In this document: positions 34,885 to 44,914 of the stretch, one piece after another
Position numbering within the stretch: the first letter of the stretch is position 1
Layout of the letters: the number at the start of each line of letters is the position of its first letter
From: UBA6623 sp965238125
GTDB taxonomy: Bacteria > Acidobacteriota > Terriglobia > Bryobacterales > UBA6623
DNA: 64,000 nucleotides
NCBI GenBank assembly: GCA_965238125.1
Contig: OZ250179.1
Coordinates: 1,860,001 to 1,924,000, forward strand
Direction: 5' to 3'
Notes under the pieces: generated by a model
Told to the model about the DNA's origin: nothing
Database searches by the model: none
The model's input: only the letters and a program-made list of their open reading frames with translations
Made by a program: the position numbers and the translations under genes

Positions 34885-36041
34885 CTACTGCCTTGTCAGA
34901 CGGCGCAAGCGCGAGTGGCGGTAGCGCAGTTCGTAATCGGGCATTCCGTCCAGGACACCTCTGCACAGCGACTCAACAAGGTAAAGGGCGAAAAGCGGTT
35001 TCATTGTTTCGTCGGGGCGCCAATTTCGAAAACGCGTGTAGGGTAGGTGTGCACGAATCTGGATTTCGAAATGAAAACGATCCCAACCGAGCGGGGTGTC
35101 CCAACGGATGGACTCCCAATCAAACACTTTCAACTCTTCGCCCGTGATGCGGGTATTCCAAGGCGCGAAGTCGCCGTGCGCGATGCCGCATGGCGGGGAG
35201 CGGGAAGCGAGTTCGTCGGCGGCTCGGTCGAGGGCGGTTCGGGCGTCGTGAAGCCAAGTCGTGTCCAGGCTTTCGGCGGCCGTGCGCCATGTTTGCGAGA
35301 TTTCGTCGATCAGAGCGATGCCGGGGCGGGATGCGCGGTGAACCGAGGCAAGATTGCGCTCGAAGAGTTCGTGAGCGGAGCCGAAGCGCGAGGGGCCCAT
35401 CGTTGTGCCGACCGCGGTTTGGAGCAGAACGCTCGTATCGTGCCAACGGCCCGCATAGAGAACTTCCGGGATATGCGAGCGAAGGGCGGGGAAGCGGTGA
35501 AGACGGCAGAGGGCGGCGGCTTCGCGGGAGATTCGCTCTTCTGATTCGGCGGTGAGGGCGAGCTTGAGAAAAGCCCGGTTGTTGCCCGAGTTGTCAAAGA
35601 TGGCGATGCCGGCTTTGGCGAACTTGCCCGGGGCGCCGAGAATCACGCTGAAGCCGGCCGGGTCTATCCCCAAAATGTCGGCCATGAAGTCGCGAAGCGG
35701 CTCGAAGTGTTCCGGAGCGAGCGTTAACTTCGGGCCGAGCCGCGATATTGGCACCGCCGGCCCGGTCAACCAAAGAACTTCGCAAACAGAGCTTTGATGG
35801 CGTAAGACCGGCGATACTCGAACGCGGATCGCGTCAGCTCCAAGTTGTCGAGCGGTAGCAACCAACGCGGAGCGCACGGGTTCGGCAGGACGAGAAATGT
35901 CTGATTCGCCCGCCGTCGACTTTGCCTTCGGAGCGGGCGTTCGTGGAGTCCGGGGGACGGAGCGGCTGAACTTGCCGAGGCTTGCGCGTCCTTCTTGGTG
36001 AGTAAGTCCAAGGTGCGGTCAAGATTTGATCGAGCCGACAT
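34885..36041 (-). CDS. Phosphotransferase (APH-like), frameshifted
   Basis: A kinase-like protein common in exopolysaccharide loci. The main frame (ending 34885) carries the APH/choline-kinase catalytic loop GIAHGDFAPWN (H-x-D-x4-N) and the metal-binding FDWES. Its expected N-terminus lies in another frame: FLVLPNPCAPRWLLPLDN ... IKALFAKFF, which hits a stop at 35766. One missing base in the TTT run near 35772 rejoins it to WLTGPAVPISRLGPK. I place the start at ATG 36041 (MSARSNLDR), eight bases after the rebuilt stop of the upstream gene. It may phosphorylate a sugar or another small molecule; the substrate is unknown. Confidence 0.7.
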
Positions 36042-36045
36042 CCCG

Positions 36046-37436
36046 TCATGAGGAGATGAACTCCTCGTCGACGATTCTGGTGGGGTTGTCCACGTCGGGT
36101 AGCGCGTTTGAAATCGGCGGTCCAACTCGTTCAGCACGTACCGTGTTGCTTGGCACGCCACTGAGACTGGGTCGGCGGAAGCGTCACACAGGAACGTGCT
36201 CCGCGTCTTTCTCGCGAGGGCGCGAAACGCCGCGCGCTGTCTTTCGGTTTCGGCGAGGGTGACCTCCTGCTTGCGCCCGCGCAGCACCGAGAGCGGGGCG
36301 TCGAGAACAAACGTCAGGCGGGGCTTCGGAATGATGTGTCGGAGCTTGTGCACGAGGCCGAACTGGTTCGGGAAGCGGAATCTCCTGGGATCGACCGCCA
36401 TATCGTCGTAGTAACGGTCGAAGATGACGACTCCGCAATGAATCAGCAACGGCCGGACGACCAGGGCATGGCCGACCAGGTAGTCCAGAGTGTAGGTGAG
36501 CAATCGCAGGATCGAAACGAACCGGGAGCGGGGCGGGAGTCCGTGTGGATCGGTCACGACTCCCGCCGAGCGCCGGTTCCAGAGCAGCATCGGTCTCCAA
36601 TGGAAGACCCGTTCGCGCCGAAACAGACCCTCGGTTTGCGAGCGAAGGTTTTCGATGAGGGTCGATTTGCCGACGCCGTCGGGTCCCTGGACGGCCACCG
36701 AAAGCCCGGTCGGTTGACGGACTCTCCTGAAGATTCGCAGGGATTCCTCGACCGCGCACCGAACCGCTTCGAGAGGGTGTTGCAGCGGGCCAAAGAGCAA
36801 GAGGCGGTGGCGCAACACCGGCAGCAGGTCGCGCACCCGACCTTCGCGGACAGCATCCACCGCCCTCCGGGCCAGGCGTGGACCGAACAGTTCGCGGGTG
36901 ATTCGTCGACTGGTCTCCAAGCCGATGTCGAACGACAGGGCTCTCAAGCGCTCGGTTTGACTCGCGCTGATACTTCCCTTTACCGCTTTCTTGGCGAGCA
37001 AGTAGCGGAACTCGACCTCCGGCGCGGCAATCCAGAACCGATGCAGACGCCGGCGGCCGATGAGGAGTTCGTCGGCGCGGGCCAACCGTCGGCCCCCGCG
37101 CCGATGTTCAGTGATGAAATCGACGGGGATGGTTTCCAGCCGGCTGTCGGTCGTCCAAGCAAAGACGAAGGTGCGTCCTTGAACGGCGTACTCGATGCAT
37201 TGCACCGGGCGAAAACCGTCGGCGGCTAGGGCCCGAAACAGGCTCGGTAGCCGACGGGCGTCTTCGGTGTGAATGACTAGATCGAGATCGCCGGAAAGAT
37301 TCTCGGGGAGGTCCTGGTGACCATGCAAAACGCAATAGCGAAGTTCGTGCTCGTCAAGCAGCCCGAAGAGGGTTTCCAGGAATTGCACGCGCTTCGGCGG
37401 CGGGGCCGGAATCAGAGAGGGGCTGACGGCCATCAT
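36046..37436 (-). CDS. Nucleotidyltransferase-like / thymidylate-kinase-like fusion, frameshifted at 3' end
   Basis: Residues ~15-160 form a minimal-nucleotidyltransferase-like domain (YCVLHGHQDLPENLSGDLDL with the D-x-D pair, and IPVDFITEHR). Residues ~245-440 are a P-loop thymidylate-kinase-like domain: VAVQGPDGVGKSTLIENLRS, VIFDRYYDDMAVD and TFVLDAPLSVLRGRKQE. Near 36098 the frame turns to Ser/Thr/Pro-rich nonsense. One added G gives RYPDVDNPTRIVDEEFISS and a TGA at 36046-36048. Without it, the frame runs into the next gene and ends at 35766. Such proteins accompany polysaccharide genes in many genomes, but their role there is not settled. It starts 26 bases after the sugar transferase gene. 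Confidence 0.75.
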
Positions 37437-37462
37437 GACGGTGGTCGGAATCTAACCCGGTT

Positions 37463-38995
37463 TCAATAGGCCCCGCGTCCCGCCAAAACGGCAAGCGGAG
37501 TCTCCAACAAAATTCTGATGTCGAGGCCGGCGGACCATTCCCGGGCGTAACGCAGGTCGAGGTCGATCATGCGGTCGAAGGGCAGGTCGCTTCGTCCGCG
37601 CACTTGCCAGAGGCCGGTGATGCCGGGCGTAACTTCGGCGCGTTCAAGCGACCAAACCCGGAAGCGTTGGCTGAGCCCGTCGGGCTCGAGATCTTCGGCC
37701 GGCAGAGGGCGCGGGCCGACAAGGCTCATCTCCCCGCGCAATACGTTGATGAGCTGAGGAAGTTCGTCGAGGCTTGAGCGCCGCAGCCAGGCGCCCACCC
37801 GTGTGATGCGCGGGTCGCGGCGCACCTTATACAGGTGCCCGTCCCTGGCGTCGATCTCGACGGTTTCCGCGCGGTGGACCGCTTCCCGGCGCATCGATCG
37901 AAACTTGTAGAGCACGAAATGGCGCCCCCCGCGACCGACCCGCGTGCCGCAATAGAAGATGGGTCCGGGCCCGCCGAGTTTGATGAGCAGGGCGATCGCG
38001 GCGAAAATGGGAGCGGTCAGCACCAATAAAGCCGCGGCTCCGAAAAAGTCGAAGGCCCGTTTCATCGATCCCTGTGCCGGATGCGTCGACCTCGGAGTGA
38101 GATCGATCACCGGGACGCCGCAGAAGTCAATGAGTTGAGGCTGTCCGCCAGCCCGCTCGACGTCGAGAATCCGGCTTGTATTCACCTGCATCCGCAACGT
38201 GACCGCCAACACGTGCTCGAGCTGATCGGAGGTTAAGCCGCGCTCCTGAATGATAATCCGATCGAGACCGAATTTGTTAACCAGCGCACCGAACTCAGCG
38301 GCATCGCCCAGCACTTCGACGCTCACCGCCGCCGGTGGGTCGTCGGCCGTGCCGTTCGAGGCCGCGCCGACCGCGCGCGCGCCCTTTCCGGTAACGATCA
38401 CACCGCGAATGGAGCGGTCGCCGAGCTCTTTCATGCTTTGGAGCAAGGCCGAGGCTTCACGGTACGTCCCCAATACGGCTACACTTTCGACCGCTGCCGG
38501 ACGACGCCGAATACGGTAGATGGCACCCCGGCCGAGGGTCGTGAAAGCGATCAACAGAGGCGGCAGCAAGGTAAGGAACAACAGAGGCACCGGGGCGCCC
38601 GCTTGGCGCGCGAACAAACCAGCCGCCGTCGACAGGACGCTAAGGACGATGACCAAATCCGCCATACCGGAGAGTAACGACGCGGCTCCTTGGCTTGCGT
38701 GGCGGTTGTGAACGTGGAGCAGTGCCAGCGCGGCCGGAAAGAGCAACAGAATGCCGTCGATGGGGGGCGTCGGCGCATCCGCGGCGCCGGCACTGAATTG
38801 AGTGATCCGCGCGGCAGCTTCCCAGGCGGCCGCCAACGCCGCGAAGTCCACCAACGCTTCGAGGCCGAAACGGAATAGTTTCGGGCGCGAACGCGGCGGC
38901 GCGGTCCGCCCGGCAAAGGTGCCCGGGGCGGTGTTGGGACGGTTCGGAGTTTCCGACGGCAGCGGGAACTCGACGACGGAGTCTGGGCTGTTCAT
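37463..38995 (-). CDS. Undecaprenyl-phosphate sugar phosphotransferase (WbaP/PssY type)
   Basis: A 510-residue polyprenyl-phosphate hexose-1-phosphate transferase that starts repeat-unit synthesis at the inner membrane. The N-terminal half has four hydrophobic segments and a CoA-binding-like domain (VAVLGTYREASALLQSM). The catalytic half starts at the re-entrant helix MKRAFDFFGAAALLVLTAPI. It contains VGRGGRHFVLYKFRSM, the DPRITRVGAWLRRSSLDELP pair of catalytic Asp-Glu and basic residues, LRGEMSLVGPRP, and PGITGLWQVRGRS near the end. It lies between wzc and the kinase-like gene. The sugar is probably glucose or galactose, by family habit only. Confidence 0.93.
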   Translation of the reverse strand: MNSPDSVVEFPLPSETPNRPNTAPGTFAGRTAPPRSRPKLFRFGLEALVDFAALAAAWEAAARITQFSAGAADAPTPPIDGILLLFPAALALLHVHNRHASQGAASLLSGMADLVIVLSVLSTAAGLFARQAGAPVPLLFLTLLPPLLIAFTTLGRGAIYRIRRRPAAVESVAVLGTYREASALLQSMKELGDRSIRGVIVTGKGARAVGAASNGTADDPPAAVSVEVLGDAAEFGALVNKFGLDRIIIQERGLTSDQLEHVLAVTLRMQVNTSRILDVERAGGQPQLIDFCGVPVIDLTPRSTHPAQGSMKRAFDFFGAAALLVLTAPIFAAIALLIKLGGPGPIFYCGTRVGRGGRHFVLYKFRSMRREAVHRAETVEIDARDGHLYKVRRDPRITRVGAWLRRSSLDELPQLINVLRGEMSLVGPRPLPAEDLEPDGLSQRFRVWSLERAEVTPGITGLWQVRGRSDLPFDRMIDLDLRYAREWSAGLDIRILLETPLAVLAGRGAY

Positions 38996-39137
38996 GGTTC
39001 AGAGGGGTGCTACCGAGCGCGGGTATTACGAATGCGTGTGTCCATGGAGCGCACTCTTCTCCGCGTGCCGTTTTTCAGGCGGATTGAGTATTGTGCCGCG
39101 AACTCGCCAACGACGACAGCCGCGATGCGGCAGCCTC

Positions 39138-41540
39138 TTAGCTCCCCACACCCGCGGCCGCGCGGGCGCGAGGGGAGGGGAAGCCGGCTTGTCGTTTATC
39201 GAGGTCCACGAAGCCCGAGCCGGAGGTGTAGTTTTCCGTCGCCCGCCAGTGATTCAACACCGTCCCTAGGACACGCGCGCCGTCTTCGCTGAATTGCCGA
39301 CGCGCGAATTGGAGATCTTGGCGCGAGCAGCAGCCGAGGCGGGCGACCAAAACGACGGCGTCGGTAATCCGGCCAAGGGCTCGCGTTTCCGAAAAATTCG
39401 CCATCGGCGGGGTGTCGAAGACGACCCAGTCGAAGGTATCAAGCATGCGATCAATCAGCATTTTTGTCTTGCCGGTATGAAGCAAAGTCGTGACGCTTTC
39501 AACGCTCGGTCCGCTGGGCAGCACATACAAGCCCGGCACGTCGGTTACTAAACCGAATTCGTGCGTGCCCGACCCAGACACCTCCGGCGAATCCTTCAGC
39601 AGATCGCTCAAACCCCACGCGTTGGGCAGTTCAAAGACTTCATGCAGCCGCGGTCGCCGCAGGTCCGCGTCAATCAACAGCACCCGCTCGTAGATCTGCG
39701 CCAGGGTAATGGCGAGGTTGGCGGCCACCGTCGTCTTCCCTTCGCCCGGCCCGGCGGCGGCGACCACGACCGTTCGCAACGGACGCCGTTCGTCACGCGC
39801 CGGCATGACCGACGTTGCCGTTGTTCGAAACGCCTCGGCAACAGCCGAATTTCTTTCGCGCCAACTCGCTAGTTCAACCGGCCCTTTGCCGACCCGCCGC
39901 TTGCCGTAGCGAATTGACATCGCCGACTTGCTTCGCGACCCCTCGTTCGACCCGCTCCGCACGACTCGAACGTATCGGTTCGCGCGGTTTTCGTGCGCCG
40001 GAATCACGCCCAGCTCCGGCAGTTGCAGGCACTGCCGCGCGTCTCCGGGCTCCCGCAGCATATCGTCGCCGCGATGTCTTACAAAGACCAGACCGATGCC
40101 CGCGAGCAGGCCGAACACCCCGCCCAGCGAGGCGTTCATTACCCGGTCGGGCCGAACGGGCGCCGCCGCGGCGGCGGCGCGATCGACGACCCGAATATTC
40201 CCCACGCTGGTTGCCGTACGCAAGCCCGCTTCGCCGACCCGGCGCAGCAGGTGTTCATACAAGCGCCGATAGGTATCGACTTCCCGGCGCAGGATGTTGT
40301 AGTGAACCGACTTCCCGGCTTGCTCCGACACCAGGCGCGCCTGTCGGCCGTAATCCGTTTCGAGCATGCCCTCGCGGCCGCGCGCCGTCTCGAACTCATT
40401 GCGGATCTGATCAAGGCGCTCGTCCCGTTCGGCGGCGATCACGGCCTTGAGCGCCTCCAACTCCGCGCGCGCTTCCCGCACTTTGCGGTGGGCCGGTTTG
40501 TAGGCCGTGGTCAGTCGGGCCAGTAGACGTTCGAGCGCACTGCGTTCGATCTGATAGCTCGCCGGTTCGAGCATCTCGTTCAATTCACCCGGGGCGCTCC
40601 CCGACGCCATTTCATAACGAGACTGCTTTTGGATGCGATCGGCTTGGGCCCGCGAAAGTTCCGCCTGCAACTGACTCAGGCGCTGCTCGGCCACACTGCC
40701 GTCCGAGGAGGTGAACATCAGCCCGGTCTCTCGCGCGTACCGCCGCAACTCTTCCTCGGCGCCCTCCAGTCGCACGCGCAGCTTGTCGAGCTGGCGGGTC
40801 AGCCATTTTTCTGTTTGCGCGGCTTTCTCTCGCCGCACTTCGCCGTCCAGCCGGATAAACTCCGCCGCCAGCAGATTGGCGAACCGAGCAGCCGTCTCCG
40901 CTTCCGGCCACTCCGACACGATCTCGACCAGACCGCTTCGTCGGGAGGGCTCGATGCGATAGCGATCCGACAGCGCCTCAATTCCGAGACTCTCCGGTGC
41001 GCCTCTCCCTTCCCGGCCCGAAACCCACCCGGCGAAACCGCGCGGCAGCCAAGCGGGCGGCGCGAGTCGCGCCGACGGCGTCGATATCCCGGCGTCCCCC
41101 AATTTGTCGGCTACGCGCGTGAGCAAGGCGCGGCTTCGCAACAAGTCCGCCTGCGTCGCGATGTAGAACTCGGCGGCCGAACGACTCGCCGGACGCGACG
41201 ATTTCGGCTCGCCGCCGGCGAGCGGGTCCACGTTCGTCGCCTGCACTTCGAGTGACACTCGTGCTTGATAAACGGGCTGGCGAGGCAGACTGACGAGCCA
41301 TCCCAACAGGGCCCCGGCAAGCGCGGCCGCCGTGAGCATACCCTTGCGCCGGGCCAGGGCGTTGCCGTAAGCGCCGAGGGTGTCTTTTGAGTGCTCGTTC
41401 GGCGGAAACTCGTCCGGCGGATACTCGGCCGTCGGAAACTTGTCCGCTCTCGCACCAACAGTCCCGGGGCGGATTTCCGATGGAGCCGACAAGGCCGAGT
41501 CGGAGTCCGCCTGTCGTCTCCATTGCGATTCGTTGTTCAT
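39138..41540 (-). CDS. Wzc-like chain-length/tyrosine autokinase
   Basis: An 800-residue polysaccharide co-polymerase fused to a BY-kinase. The Wzz domain starts ~residue 70 with a first membrane helix (AALAGALLGWLVSLP). A long coiled-coil region runs ~235-430, and the second helix is near ~475 (ASLGGVFGLLAGIGLVFV). The kinase domain has Walker A VAAAGPGEGKTTVAANLA, Walker A' VLLIDADLRRPRLHEVF and Walker B WVVFDTPP. The C-terminal tail, where Wzc has a cluster of tyrosines, has only one (ENYTSGSG). Autophosphorylation may thus be weaker or use other sites. It works with Wza and the Wzy polymerase to set chain length. Confidence 0.92.
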   Translation of the reverse strand: MNNESQWRRQADSDSALSAPSEIRPGTVGARADKFPTAEYPPDEFPPNEHSKDTLGAYGNALARRKGMLTAAALAGALLGWLVSLPRQPVYQARVSLEVQATNVDPLAGGEPKSSRPASRSAAEFYIATQADLLRSRALLTRVADKLGDAGISTPSARLAPPAWLPRGFAGWVSGREGRGAPESLGIEALSDRYRIEPSRRSGLVEIVSEWPEAETAARFANLLAAEFIRLDGEVRREKAAQTEKWLTRQLDKLRVRLEGAEEELRRYARETGLMFTSSDGSVAEQRLSQLQAELSRAQADRIQKQSRYEMASGSAPGELNEMLEPASYQIERSALERLLARLTTAYKPAHRKVREARAELEALKAVIAAERDERLDQIRNEFETARGREGMLETDYGRQARLVSEQAGKSVHYNILRREVDTYRRLYEHLLRRVGEAGLRTATSVGNIRVVDRAAAAAAPVRPDRVMNASLGGVFGLLAGIGLVFVRHRGDDMLREPGDARQCLQLPELGVIPAHENRANRYVRVVRSGSNEGSRSKSAMSIRYGKRRVGKGPVELASWRERNSAVAEAFRTTATSVMPARDERRPLRTVVVAAAGPGEGKTTVAANLAITLAQIYERVLLIDADLRRPRLHEVFELPNAWGLSDLLKDSPEVSGSGTHEFGLVTDVPGLYVLPSGPSVESVTTLLHTGKTKMLIDRMLDTFDWVVFDTPPMANFSETRALGRITDAVVLVARLGCCSRQDLQFARRQFSEDGARVLGTVLNHWRATENYTSGSGFVDLDKRQAGFPSPRARAAAGVGS

Positions 41541-41602
41541 CCTTAGGGTTGGGCAACCCGGCGTTCAGGCGCCGAGTCTTGTTGTCGCGGCCTAGCGTTG
41601 GC

Positions 41603-42688
41603 TTAGCGTCGGAAGATCAAGACCCCCGTCACCGTGCGAATGGCGGCTTGCGCCGCCCGTCTTGCCGCCGCTTTACCGCCGCTGGTCGGCACGAAAAGAA
41701 TGTCGTCGGGGTTCAGCGCGACATCGTCAGCCCGACTCTGCATGATCTTGCGGAGGTCCACCGTCTCTTCAACGCGCTGCGTGCCCGCCGACGGCCAGCG
41801 TAGGATTTTGGCGCGCCGCGCCGCCGCCGTGCCGCTCATGCCGCCCGCCAGAGCCAAGGCTTGCAACACGGAAAGGTTTTCGTTTTCTCGGAGAACGAAG
41901 CCCCCCGAGCGGGCAACCGCCCCAATCACATACACCAGTTCCGCCCTCGGTATCGAAAGCACGTCGCGCGGTTCGATCAGGATGTTTTCCGCCGGCCTCG
42001 TGGCCTTGAGCACGTCTTCGATCGAGGCCGAGGCGACGCTGAAGCGGCCGCTCGGATCATCCCGCGCCGTGGGAAGGGGAATACGTCCTCTTCCGAGCGG
42101 GCGGGTGATCTTGACCACATGACCGGCGTCCGCGGTCAGGCCGCCCGCCAACGCCAGGACTTCGACCAACGTTCGCGGCCCGCGCAGTTGATGGATGCCC
42201 GGGTTCTTCACCGCCCCGAGCACCGAGACCGGGCGTCCGGCGTATTCGCTGACGCGCGCTTGCACGCGCGGTTCGTGGAAATAGGTCGCAAAGCGCCGCT
42301 CCAGCGCTATTTCGAGCTCTGAAGTGGTCATTCCGTCGGCTCTAACGTCTCCCACCCAGGGAACTCGAATCCGGCCCCTTTCGTCCAGGCGCAGCCGAGC
42401 TCGCTCGTAGTCCGGCTCGTCCACAATCCGAACCTCGACCTCATCACCCCGCGCAAGGCGGTACCCGGCCGCGGGCGCCGAGTCCGGTAGCGGTTCGGGC
42501 AGGTCCGCGGAGTCGGGCCTCGATCCGGCCGATCGTACGGCGTTTTGCGTCCCACGAGCATCCAACCCCGTCACGGAGTCCGCCGATTCCTGAGCCGACG
42601 CGCCGCCTCCGAAAATCAAGCTCGTGCCCAGTGCGCACAGAGCGGCTCCGCGAGCCAACATCACTGAGTGAGCTTTTCGCCGCCGCAC
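41603..42688 (-). CDS. Polysaccharide export protein (Wza-like)
   Basis: A 361-residue outer-membrane polysaccharide export protein. A signal peptide (ALCALGTSLIFGGGASA) is followed by a polar linker, a Poly_export domain (YRLARGDEVEVRIVDEPDY ~75-160, with VQARVSEYAGRPVSVLGAV) and two SLBB domains (VLGAVKNPGIHQLRGPRTLV and VIGAVARSGGFVLRENENL). No lipobox cysteine is seen at the signal cleavage site, unlike E. coli Wza. The start is a GTG at 42688, with an in-frame ATG at 42661. It is the first intact gene of the locus, directly downstream of the broken antiterminator. Confidence 0.92.
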   Translation of the reverse strand: MRRRKAHSVMLARGAALCALGTSLIFGGGASAQESADSVTGLDARGTQNAVRSAGSRPDSADLPEPLPDSAPAAGYRLARGDEVEVRIVDEPDYERARLRLDERGRIRVPWVGDVRADGMTTSELEIALERRFATYFHEPRVQARVSEYAGRPVSVLGAVKNPGIHQLRGPRTLVEVLALAGGLTADAGHVVKITRPLGRGRIPLPTARDDPSGRFSVASASIEDVLKATRPAENILIEPRDVLSIPRAELVYVIGAVARSGGFVLRENENLSVLQALALAGGMSGTAAARRAKILRWPSAGTQRVEETVDLRKIMQSRADDVALNPDDILFVPTSGGKAAARRAAQAAIRTVTGVLIFRR

Positions 42689-42850
42689 CCGGCGGATTCC
42701 GCCGGCCCCGGGAAAGGCAACGGCCTAAGCTGTGTCTGATCCGAGTTCACATTTGCCATCCGCAACAGCAAGCGAGAGAAAACAGCGGGGAAGTCCGTGC
42801 TCCCCAAAGACGACTCACGGTCTCGCTCGCAATACCGGTAGCGCCAACGC

Positions 42851-43252
42851 CTAGATCCGCCCAATCCAGTCGCGCTCGATCTCAACCGCGACCGAGCGCT
42901 GGAGCAGCGTCACCGAGACAATCAGGCGGTGAAGATCGCGATAGCGTTGCAATACGCCTTCGAGCCCCGTAGCGGACCTTCCATCACGCGCACCTTTTCA
43001 CCCACCTCGATCGAGGGAAAGGGTTCGGCGGGCAGGCCGGATTTAACAATCGCTCGAATCGCTTCGATTTGTGGCGGGTCCACCGGTTCCGGGCCGCGAC
43101 CGAAACCCACCACCTCCAGCACGCCCGGTGTTTTCAAAATCGGCAAGCGATGATTGGGGTCGAATCGGCAGAAGGTATATCGTGGAAAAAGGGGTTTCGC
43201 TACTTCTTTGACTCGGTCCGACCAACGCAGTGTTTCCGTAAAAAGAGGTAAA
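42851..43252 (-). pseudogene. UpxY/NusG-family antiterminator, 3' fragment
   Basis: The C-terminal two thirds of a NusG-like antiterminator: ETLRWSDRVKEVAKPLFPRY, ILKTPGVLEVVGFGRGPEPV and the KOW-domain start VGEKVRVMEGPLRG. A missing base in the CCCC run at 42965-42968 then shifts the frame; the proper ending (VSVTLLQRSVAVEIERDWIG) follows in another frame and stops at 42851. Its 5' part lies beyond an IS1380 copy at 44915-45020. Removing the element and one GTAAA duplication gives GYEEFLPLFTETLRW in one frame. In related genomes such proteins are encoded first in polysaccharide operons and suppress termination along them. Confidence 0.9.
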
Positions 43253-44914
43253 CCCGCATTTTCAATTTGATGTTTGACATCCCGACCTTCCAGCGGCCTT
43301 GAGCGTCTTTATTCATAGGGGCTAGAGCCCGATGAGGACGCCATGGAGGCCAACACCCAATGGGTGAAAAACAAACCAAGCCATTCCAGCTAAGTTTCAA
43401 CGGCTTGTTGAAAGTCGATTTCCAGGGATCGCATGTCACTTCCGACGGTGGCCTGATTTTGGTTCGCGAACTGGACGAGCGGCTCGGTCTCGGGAAGCTG
43501 ATCGATGAGTATCTCAGCGACTCGCGACAAGGCTTGAACAAGAAGTTCCCGCTGGCCGATCTGCTGCGCCAGTCGATCTACAGCCGCTTGGCAGGCTACG
43601 AGGACGTCAACGACGCCGTCCGAGTGTCGGCTGACCCGACGTTTCGCTTGATCGGCTCGCAGAGGAACTGGGATCGCCGAGCGGCCTTGACCTCGACGCT
43701 GCATGGCTTCGAGACGGAGATGCTGGCGAGCGAAGAGAACCTGCTGGGGCTGATGGCGCTGAACCGAGAGCTGGTCGGGCAAGCGGAGGCGTTCGACGAC
43801 TCCGAGCGGGTCGTTCTGGACATGGACTCCACCGAGAGTCCGGTCCATGGCCAACAGGAAGGCAGTGCCTACAACGGACACTTCGAGTCGGTCTGCTACC
43901 ACCCGTTGCTTTTGTTCAACGGTCATGGTGATTGCCTCGCTGCCAAGCTGCGTCCCGGCAACGTGCACAGCGCCGAGGACTGGGATGAGCTATTGTTGCC
44001 GGAGATCGAGCGCCAACAGGCTGCGGGCAAGCAGGTCGCCTTCCGGGGCGATGCCGCCTTTGCCAAGCCGGAGATCTACGAGGCGCTGGAGGAGCGCGGC
44101 GCGGACTACGCGATCCGCATTCCGGCCAATAAGAACCTGGAGCTGGAGATCGAAGACATCCTGTTTCGTCCGCCGGGGAGGCCCGGCCGCAAGCCGCTAG
44201 TGCGCTACAAGAGCTTTCGCTATCAGGCGGAGAGCTGGAAGGGGCCGAGACGAGTTGTCGCCAAGGTCGAGCACCACCAGGGCGAGCTATTCGCGCGCGT
44301 CGGTTTTATCGTGACGAACATGAGCTTGCCAAGCCGGTCGGTGGTGCGTTTCTACAACAAGCGCGGCACGGCGGAGCAGTGGATCAAAGAAGGTAAGCAA
44401 GCGACGCACTGGACGCGGCTGTCGTGCCATCGCTTCCGGGCGAACGAGGTGCGCTTGCAGTTAAGCGTGCCGGCCTACAACCTGGGCAACCTGTGGCGGC
44501 GACTCGGGTTGCCGCACAGGATCAAGACGTGGTCACTGACGAGCTTGCAGCAGCGGTTGATGAAGACGGGCGGCAGATTGGTCAAGCACGCGCGGTACTA
44601 CTGGTTGCTCTTGGCCGAGGGACATCTGAACCGGCGGCTGTTTGGCGACATGCTGCGGAGGATCTGGGCGCTGCCTGTGCCGGGTGGTTAGCACCGCACT
44701 TGGCGAATGCGAAATCTGTGTACTGAGGACGGAAGCTCGGAGGGGTGTCTGCGAAATTGACTTCGCAGCGGCGGATCAGCCCCCATGAGGGGCAAGAAGG
44801 GGGCTCGATCGGTCCCGCCTCAGCCGCCGCCTCTTTCGGGTGGAGAAATGGTTGCGCTTCGCCGGGTGAGGGTGTAGACTCGTGCCGTCAGAGGAGCCAA
44901 ATCGGAAATCCTGG
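43253..44914 (+). mobile_element. IS1380-family insertion sequence, copy 2
   Basis: A 1662-bp element with inverted ends as in copy 1 (left CCCGCATTTTCAATTT; right CCAAATCGGAAATCCTGG). It is flanked by a perfect 5-bp duplication GTAAA (43248-43252 and 44915-44919). It splits the antiterminator gene after codon ~35. The region between the transposase stop and right end differs from copies 1 and 3, so this is a distinct isoform. Confidence 0.93.
43360..44691 (+). CDS. IS1380-family transposase, copy 2
   Basis: A 443-residue DDE transposase, intact, with the same catalytic pattern as copy 1 (VVLDMDSTESPVHGQQEGSA, FRGDAAFAKPEIYE, GTAEQWIKEGK). It differs from copies 1 and 3 at several dozen positions, for example QAEAFDDSERV where those have QAEAPDGSDRV, and GRKPLVRY where those have NAKPLVRY. 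It appears functional from the sequence. Confidence 0.95.
   Translation: MGEKQTKPFQLSFNGLLKVDFQGSHVTSDGGLILVRELDERLGLGKLIDEYLSDSRQGLNKKFPLADLLRQSIYSRLAGYEDVNDAVRVSADPTFRLIGSQRNWDRRAALTSTLHGFETEMLASEENLLGLMALNRELVGQAEAFDDSERVVLDMDSTESPVHGQQEGSAYNGHFESVCYHPLLLFNGHGDCLAAKLRPGNVHSAEDWDELLLPEIERQQAAGKQVAFRGDAAFAKPEIYEALEERGADYAIRIPANKNLELEIEDILFRPPGRPGRKPLVRYKSFRYQAESWKGPRRVVAKVEHHQGELFARVGFIVTNMSLPSRSVVRFYNKRGTAEQWIKEGKQATHWTRLSCHRFRANEVRLQLSVPAYNLGNLWRRLGLPHRIKTWSLTSLQQRLMKTGGRLVKHARYYWLLLAEGHLNRRLFGDMLRRIWALPVPGG

Noticed and set aside
36336..37229. A 297-codon rightward frame opposite the thymidylate-kinase-like gene
   Set aside because: Antisense shadow with no recognisable domain.
42340..42375. 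tRNA-like T-loop (GGAACTCGAATCC)
   Set aside because: Lies inside the wza coding region and lacks acceptor and anticodon stems.
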